Shown: positions 58,063-64,000 of the stretch, piece by piece
Position numbering within the stretch: the first letter of the stretch is position 1
Layout of the letters: each line of letters begins with the position of its first letter
Assembly: GCA_902624885.1 (NCBI GenBank)
Contig: CACNZU010000005.1
Span: 1 to 64,000, forward strand
Source of the DNA: an uncultured Pelagibacteraceae bacterium
Lineage (GTDB): Bacteria; Pseudomonadota; Alphaproteobacteria; Pelagibacterales; Pelagibacteraceae
Direction of reading: 5' to 3'
Length of the DNA stretch: 64,000 bases
The notes under the pieces: model-generated
Databases searched by the model: none
What the model was told of the DNA's origin: nothing
The model's input: the letters and a program-made list of their open reading frames with translations, nothing else
Made by a program: the position numbers and the translations under genes

Positions 58063-59302
58063 TATTAAATTATTAAGAGAAAATATAAAAGACTTTAAGA
58101 AAAAACTTTCAAATAGAAATTTTGATTTTAATGAAAAAGAATTTGAAGATTTAGATAAGGATAATAGAAAATTAATTAGTCAAAAAGAAAAACTCGAACA
58201 AGAAAAAAAAATATTATCTAAATCTAAGGATAAATCAAATTTTGAAAAGTCTAAAAAGATATCAGAAGAGATTACTAAGTTATCCAATGAACAGATCATA
58301 ATTCAAAATAAAATTAATAAAATATTACATTTTCTTCCAAATTTAGCTTTAGACGATGTGCCAGTTGGTAAAGATGAAAAAACAAACAAATTAATAGAAC
58401 AATTCGGTAGTATAAAGAAATTTAATTTTAAACCCAAATCTCATATCGACCTAGGTTTAAAAAATAAACAGATAGATTTTGATACTTCAATAAAGTTATC
58501 TGGCTCAAGGTTTGTTGTGCTAAGAGATAAGATAGCGCTTCTGGAAAGAGCATTAATAAATTTTATGTTGGACATTCACACAACTGAATTTGATTATACT
58601 GAAATTTCTCCACCATTAATAGTAAACGAAGATGTCATGTTTGGAACTGGACAAATTCCAAAATTTGAAGATGATCAATTTGAAATAAAGTTTGAAAACT
58701 CAGAACAAAGAAAATTTTTAATTCCAACAGCTGAAGTTTCATTAACAAATTTAATAAGAAAATCATTAATTAAAAAAGAGGATTTACCACAGAGATTTGT
58801 AGCATCTACGCCCTGTTTTCGTAAAGAGGCAGGAAGTTACGGTAAAGATACAAAGGGTATGATTAGACAGCATCAATTTTATAAAGTTGAATTAGTAAGT
58901 ATAGTTGAACCAAAAAATTGTAATTCTGAACTTGATAGGATGTTAAATTGTGCAACAAGCATTTTAAAAAAACTTTCAATACCATTCCAAACCATTTTAT
59001 TATCTACCGGTGATATGGGATTTAGTGCTGAAAAAACATTAGATATTGAGGTTTGGATTCCATCTGAAAATAAATTTAGAGAAATTTCAAGCTGTTCGTC
59101 ATGTGGTTCGTTTCAAGCTAGACGGATGAACGCTAAGTATAAAACAGAGAAAGGCAATGAATTTGTAGCTACCTTAAATGGCTCCGGTTTAGCTGTTGGA
59201 AGACTAATTATAGCTTTATTAGAAAATAATCAAAATGAAGACGGTTCTGTTACGATTCCGAATGTATTAAAAAAATACATGAATAATTTGGATAAAATTT
59301 GA
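58055..59302 (+). CDS. serS: Seryl-tRNA synthetase
   Basis: Coiled-coil N-terminus, CFRKEAGSYGKDTKGMIRQHQFYKVE, NGSGLAVGRLIIALLENNQ. Confidence 0.97.
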   Translation: MHNIKLLRENIKDFKKKLSNRNFDFNEKEFEDLDKDNRKLISQKEKLEQEKKILSKSKDKSNFEKSKKISEEITKLSNEQIIIQNKINKILHFLPNLALDDVPVGKDEKTNKLIEQFGSIKKFNFKPKSHIDLGLKNKQIDFDTSIKLSGSRFVVLRDKIALLERALINFMLDIHTTEFDYTEISPPLIVNEDVMFGTGQIPKFEDDQFEIKFENSEQRKFLIPTAEVSLTNLIRKSLIKKEDLPQRFVASTPCFRKEAGSYGKDTKGMIRQHQFYKVELVSIVEPKNCNSELDRMLNCATSILKKLSIPFQTILLSTGDMGFSAEKTLDIEVWIPSENKFREISSCSSCGSFQARRMNAKYKTEKGNEFVATLNGSGLAVGRLIIALLENNQNEDGSVTIPNVLKKYMNNLDKI

Positions 59303-59350
59303 TTAAAATTTAACTTGTTAATTTAAAGCATTTATTATAATTATTTCTGC

Positions 59351-59635
59351 ATGAGTGGACAAGGAATAGCGCAGTTTATACCTTTAATTTTAATATTTGT
59401 AATTTTTTACTTTTTTTTAATAAGACCCCAGCAGAAGAGGGTAAAAGATCATAAAGCTATGGTTGAATCCCTAAAGAGAGGAGATGAGGTAATAACATCA
59501 GGCGGTATTATTGGTATTGTCGATCGTGTTATGGAAGACGACAGAATTGAAGTGACAATAGGCGAGGGTACGAAAGTTCAGATTATACGATCAACAATCA
59601 CAAGTTTGTTAAAAAAAGAAGAAGTAAAAAAATAA
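59351..59635 (+). CDS. yajC: Preprotein translocase subunit YajC
   Basis: FFLIRPQQKRVKDHKAM, GDEVITSGGIIG. Confidence 0.95.
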   Translation: MSGQGIAQFIPLILIFVIFYFFLIRPQQKRVKDHKAMVESLKRGDEVITSGGIIGIVDRVMEDDRIEVTIGEGTKVQIIRSTITSLLKKEEVKK

Positions 59636-59644
59636 TTCTTTTTT

Positions 59645-61189
59645 GTGTTAAATTTTTCTAAAATAAACATTCTTATAATCTATTTTATATTTTTTATTGT
59701 TTCTATATTTTCCTTTTTAAATTTTCAAAATAAAAACAATCCAATATTGGACAAGAAAGTTAATCTTGGTTTAGATTTACAAGGAGGATCATATCTTTTA
59801 TTAGAGATAAATTCTGACTCTCTTGTAGAGGAAAAAATTCAATCCAAAGTAATACCTATAAAAAAATTACTCAAAGAAAATAATATTAAATTCAATAATT
59901 TCAAAATAAAGAATACATCATTAAATTTTACAGTTGATGATTTAGATAAATTTGAATTAGTTTTTTTTTCAAAAAAAAATAATTTAGTAAACCCATATAT
60001 TGATAATTATAGGTCTCATGAGTTAGATTTCAGGAAATTAAATGAAAATTTTATAGAAGTAAATTTTTCAAAATTTGGATTGTTAACTATCAATAATGCT
60101 GCATTAAAACAATCAATTGAAATTGTTAGACGAAGAATTGATGATGTGGGTACAAAGGAACCAACTATTCTTCAGAGAGGTGAAAAAAGAATACTAGTTG
60201 AATTACCGGGCTTAAAGGATCCTGAGAGGATTAAAAAGCTTTTAGGCAAAACTGCTCAATTAAATTTCAGATTAGTCCACGATAATTCAGAATTTGGAAC
60301 CGATGAACTAATCTCTGAAACTGGTGAAAAATTAAAAATAAGTAAAAGAATTGTAATGAGCGGAGATAACTTAGTTGATGCACAACCAAGTATCCAAAAT
60401 CAACAAAATGAGCCAACTGTTTCATTTACTTTAGATAGATTGGGAGCGCAAAAATTTGGGAGGGCAACAACTGACAATGTTGGAAAAAGATTAGCAATAG
60501 TTTTAGATGGAAAAATCATCAGTGCACCTAACATAAACGAGCCAATTACCTCTGGGAATGGTGTTATTTCAGGAAATTTTTCTTTTCAAGAGGCAACAGA
60601 TCTATCTCTATTACTGAGATCGGGTGCTTTACCAACCCCACTCGACGTAGTTGAAGAAAGAACCGTAGGACCAGATTTGGGAGAAGACTCGATAAAATCA
60701 GGGATTACTTCATTAATTGTAGGATTTATTTTAGTAATTTTATTTATGTTTTATAAATATAAAATATTTGGATTAATTGCTAATACAGCTCTAATTGCAA
60801 ATTTGTTAATGTTGGTAGGTGTATTAACAATTTTAGAAGCAACATTAACTTTACCTGGTATCGCGGGAATTATCTTAACTGTAGGCATGGCCGTGGATGC
60901 TAATGTTTTAATATTTGAGAGAATCAAAGAGGAATTAAAAACCGAAAAATCAATCATTCACGCTTTTGACACAGGATATTCAAAGGCAAAAATTACTGTA
61001 TTAGATGCAAATATTACCACTTTAATTGCCGCTGTTATATTATTTGCTTTTGGATCAGGCCCAGTAAAAGGATTTGCTATTACATTAGGGATAGGAATTA
61101 TCACTACGCTTTTTACTGCTTACTTTTTAGCAAGACATTTAACTTCATTAATAGTTTTAAGAAATACTAATAAAGAAATAAAAATCTAA
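59645..61189 (+). CDS. secD: Protein translocase subunit SecD (GTG start)
   Basis: NLGLDLQGGSYLLLE, IILTVGMAVDANVLIFERIKEEL. Confidence 0.96.
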   Translation: MLNFSKINILIIYFIFFIVSIFSFLNFQNKNNPILDKKVNLGLDLQGGSYLLLEINSDSLVEEKIQSKVIPIKKLLKENNIKFNNFKIKNTSLNFTVDDLDKFELVFFSKKNNLVNPYIDNYRSHELDFRKLNENFIEVNFSKFGLLTINNAALKQSIEIVRRRIDDVGTKEPTILQRGEKRILVELPGLKDPERIKKLLGKTAQLNFRLVHDNSEFGTDELISETGEKLKISKRIVMSGDNLVDAQPSIQNQQNEPTVSFTLDRLGAQKFGRATTDNVGKRLAIVLDGKIISAPNINEPITSGNGVISGNFSFQEATDLSLLLRSGALPTPLDVVEERTVGPDLGEDSIKSGITSLIVGFILVILFMFYKYKIFGLIANTALIANLLMLVGVLTILEATLTLPGIAGIILTVGMAVDANVLIFERIKEELKTEKSIIHAFDTGYSKAKITVLDANITTLIAAVILFAFGSGPVKGFAITLGIGIITTLFTAYFLARHLTSLIVLRNTNKEIKI

Positions 61190-62094
61190 TGATTAGAAAT
61201 ATTAACTTTGTTTCCAAATTTAAAAAAGCAAATTTTATCTCTATAATAATTTTTGTCTTAAGTATAATTCTAATATCTTTTAAAGGTTTAAACTACGGGA
61301 TTGATTTTAAGGGCGGAACTTTAATTGAACTAAGAACTGAAACATCTATAGACACATCTTTAATAAGAGAGTCTTTAAGAACCATGAATTTAGGAGATGT
61401 TAATGTTAAAAAATTCGGAAAAAAAGGTGATTACTTGATAAAAGTAGAGCAAAAAAATTCAAATAATAGCAATCTTATTCCAGAAATTAAAAAGACTTTA
61501 AGCGATTACTTAAATACCGAGGTTGATTTTAGAAGAGTAGAGAACGTGGGTCCAAAAGTAAGCTCTGAATTACTACAATCATCAGTTATTGCAATAACTT
61601 TAGCTTTAGCTGCAATGCTTTTTTATATTTGGGTGAGATTTGAGTGGCAGTTTAGTGTTGGTTCAATAATAGCTCTTTTCCATGATGTCACTATCACCTT
61701 AGGTATCTTCTCATTATTATCATTAGAAATAAATTTATCTATTATAGCTGCTGTTCTCACGATAGTAGGTTACTCCATGAATGATACAGTAGTAATTTAT
61801 GATCGAATTAGAGAAAATTTATTAAAATATAATAAAATAAGCATAAGTGACATTGCAAATTTATCAATTAATGAAACCTTAGCTAGAACGATTATAACCT
61901 CTGTAACTACTTTACTGGCATTATTTTCAATATACATTTTAGGCGGAGAAATCCTAAGAGGTTTTTCTTTTGCTATGATATTAGGAGTAATAATCGGAAC
62001 CTATTCCTCAATATTTGTTGCTTCTCCAATACTTAAATTTTTTAAAGTTAGTTATAAAACTTTAGAAAAAGAAGAAGAAAAAATTATTCCTTAA
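61189..62094 (+). CDS. secF: Protein translocase subunit SecF
   Basis: GIDFKGGTLIELR, IVGYSMNDTVVIYDRIREN. Confidence 0.96.
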   Translation: MIRNINFVSKFKKANFISIIIFVLSIILISFKGLNYGIDFKGGTLIELRTETSIDTSLIRESLRTMNLGDVNVKKFGKKGDYLIKVEQKNSNNSNLIPEIKKTLSDYLNTEVDFRRVENVGPKVSSELLQSSVIAITLALAAMLFYIWVRFEWQFSVGSIIALFHDVTITLGIFSLLSLEINLSIIAAVLTIVGYSMNDTVVIYDRIRENLLKYNKISISDIANLSINETLARTIITSVTTLLALFSIYILGGEILRGFSFAMILGVIIGTYSSIFVASPILKFFKVSYKTLEKEEEKIIP

Positions 62095-62095
62095 A

Positions 62096-62698
62096 TTAGT
62101 AAAGATTTTGAGCTGCTACCATAGACAGCAACATAGGAAAAGATAAGAGGGTATTAGCTCTAGAAAATAGCATTGCTGTTTTTGCAGACTTTGCTTTATC
62201 TTCAGGTGAAGACTCGACTATTCCTAAAGCTTTCTTTTGATTAGGCCAAATAACAAACCATACGTTATATGCCATAATAATTCCTAACCACATTCCAATT
62301 CCTATTGCAGTTGTTTTTGGATCTCCACTTCCAATACCTAAAGTCATCGCTTGATGAACATAGCCTTGAAGATAAGAAACAATTAATCCCGTAATTATTG
62401 TACCTAATGCTGCCCATCTGAACCAAAATAACGCTTTTGGTGCTATAACTTTTCCTATTGCAGGTTTTTGCTCATCTGGAATATTTGGCATTGAGGGAAT
62501 TTGTACAAAATTAAAATACCACAGCAGTCCTATCCACATTATTCCTGTCAATACGTGTAGATATCTGAACAACCAACTAAAAAAATATCTATCAAATGCA
62601 AATCCATCTCCAAAAAAATGTAATCCAAGCAGAAGCAAAATTGCAATTCCTAAGGACAAATGTACAGTTTTTGAAAGAGATTGTAATATTGTTGTCAT
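62096..62698 (-). CDS. PuuD-like (urate hydroxylase family) membrane protein without cytochrome c domain
   Basis: LFRYLHVLTGIMWIGLLWYFNFVQIP, NVWFVIWPNQKKALG; polytopic, no CxxCH. Confidence 0.7.
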   Translation of the reverse strand: MTTILQSLSKTVHLSLGIAILLLLGLHFFGDGFAFDRYFFSWLFRYLHVLTGIMWIGLLWYFNFVQIPSMPNIPDEQKPAIGKVIAPKALFWFRWAALGTIITGLIVSYLQGYVHQAMTLGIGSGDPKTTAIGIGMWLGIIMAYNVWFVIWPNQKKALGIVESSPEDKAKSAKTAMLFSRANTLLSFPMLLSMVAAQNLY

Positions 62699-62724
62699 GA
62701 TTCTTTATATCACATAAAATTTAT

Positions 62725-64000
62725 TTAAGCTGTCTTTTTCATTGACCCTGTTCCAATTATTTCTTTGATAAATTTACCAGTATAACTCTCTTTTACAGTT
62801 GAGACTTTTTCAGGGTTTCCCTCAGCTATAATTTTTCCTCCATTTATTCCACCCTCAGGTCCCATATCAATAATATGATCTGCTGTTTTAATTACATCTA
62901 AATTATGTTCTATTACAACTACTGTATTTCCTGTATTAGCGAACGCTTGTAAAATTTCTAGTAATTTTTTAATATCATGAGAATGTAATCCAGTTGTTGG
63001 CTCGTCTAAAATATAGAGAGTTCTTCCTGTGGGACGCTTTGACAATTCTTTTGCCAACTTAATTCGTTGTGCTTCACCCCCTGAAAGAGTTGTTGCTTGT
63101 TGACCAATCTTCATGTATCCCAAGCCCACATGTTTAAGGGTAATAAGTTTGGATTTTATACTTTGAATATTCTCAAAAAATTCACAACCCTCATCGACAG
63201 TCATATCTAATATATCTGCAATATTTTTGTTTTTGAATCTAATTTCAAGAGTTTCCCTATTATATCTTGCACCCTTGCAAGTATCACAAGGTATGAAGAC
63301 ATCTGGTAAAAAGTGCATTTCATAAGTTAAAACACCATCTCCTTCACAAGTCTCACATCTTCCTCCTTTTACATTGAAAGAGTATCTACCAACTTTATAG
63401 CCTCTAGCTTTTGACTCTGGTAATCCTGCAAACCATTCTCTTATTGGGCCAAATGCACCAGTGTAAGTAGCTGGATTTGATCTTGGGGTACGTCCTATCG
63501 GTGATTGATCTATATCAATTATTTTATCAATCAATTCAGTTCCTTTGAAACCAGTGAAAGCTTTAGGAACTTTTCTGCTTTTATTCTTATTTAGCATTAA
63601 ATTAAATGCATTATAAAGAGTATGTAATATTAATGTTGATTTTCCACTACCAGAAACACCAGTGACACAAGTAAAGGTTCCGACAGGTATTTTTAAATTT
63701 ACATTTTTTAAATTATTACCACTTGCTCCGCTAATTTCTATAAATCTCCCGTTTTTAGCAGTTCTTCTTTTTTTTGGTATCGGAATGAATTTTTTTCCAG
63801 ATAAATAATTTCCTGTAATACTTTTTTCATTCTTAATTATTTCTTTTACTTCACCTTCAGCTACTATTTGACCACCTTTTAAACCAGCTTCAGGCCCTAT
63901 ATCAATTATATGATCAGAGCTTTCCATTGTTTCTATATCATGCTCTACTACAATGACAGTATTTCCTAAGTCTCTTAATTTTTTTAGTGCAGTGATTAAT
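62725..64000 (-). CDS. uvrA: Excinuclease ABC subunit A, C-terminal part (5' end beyond window)
   Basis: [47 protein letters not shown]; frame continues open to 64000 ([39 protein letters not shown]), so the ORF-track start at 63927 is internal. Confidence 0.96.
   Translation of the reverse strand, partial: LITALKKLRDLGNTVIVVEHDIETMESSDHIIDIGPEAGLKGGQIVAEGEVKEIIKNEKSITGNYLSGKKFIPIPKKRRTAKNGRFIEISGASGNNLKNVNLKIPVGTFTCVTGVSGSGKSTLILHTLYNAFNLMLNKNKSRKVPKAFTGFKGTELIDKIIDIDQSPIGRTPRSNPATYTGAFGPIREWFAGLPESKARGYKVGRYSFNVKGGRCETCEGDGVLTYEMHFLPDVFIPCDTCKGARYNRETLEIRFKNKNIADILDMTVDEGCEFFENIQSIKSKLITLKHVGLGYMKIGQQATTLSGGEAQRIKLAKELSKRPTGRTLYILDEPTTGLHSHDIKKLLEILQAFANTGNTVVVIEHNLDVIKTADHIIDMGPEGGINGGKIIAEGNPEKVSTVKESYTGKFIKEIIGTGSMKKTA

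Noticed and set aside
1-64000. CRISPR array, prophage, transposon or toxin-antitoxin/defence system
   Set aside because: No regularly spaced repeats, no phage structural genes, transposases, integrases or recognisable defence genes; the single XRE regulator has no partner toxin next to it.

Overview
The window is a densely packed, AT-rich bacterial chromosome segment. Protein content and gene order point to a streamlined alphaproteobacterium of the SAR11/Pelagibacterales type; this placement is inferred, since there is no rRNA in the window. I see no prophage, transposase, CRISPR array or rRNA. Most of it is housekeeping: kdsA(3' end)-eno-ftsB-like-lipA-ratA, cinA/pgpA/ispDF, ntrYX-trkAH, gpsA-glpK with a glycerol-type ABC transporter, gapA/pyk/pfkA, a ferric-iron ABC operon, tRNA-Arg, an aapJQMP-type amino-acid ABC transporter, a cysK-like gene, an XRE regulator with tRNA-Asn and tRNA-Cys, valS, ilvD, manC, xthA, erpA, dgt, argS, nagZ, scpAB, tatABC, serS, yajC-secDF and the 3' part of uvrA. 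The most unusual signals are: (1) a 38-bp imperfect copy (34/38) of the valS 3' end on the far side of a small methyltransferase gene, which looks like an insertion scar; (2) an iron operon with two identical Fur-like 7-1-7 boxes, a small CxxC ORF, a palindrome plus stem-loop leader, and a flavodoxin gene inside the ABC operon; (3) a glycerol-type ABC transporter whose two ATPases have complementary degenerate motifs; (4) a variable-looking surface-sugar cassette between the glycerol operon and gapA; (5) several unexplained palindromes or hairpins upstream of aapJ, the XRE regulator and gapA. No wholly new multi-gene system can be claimed with confidence. The iron leader/CxxC/flavodoxin segment is the best candidate for an undescribed regulatory unit.
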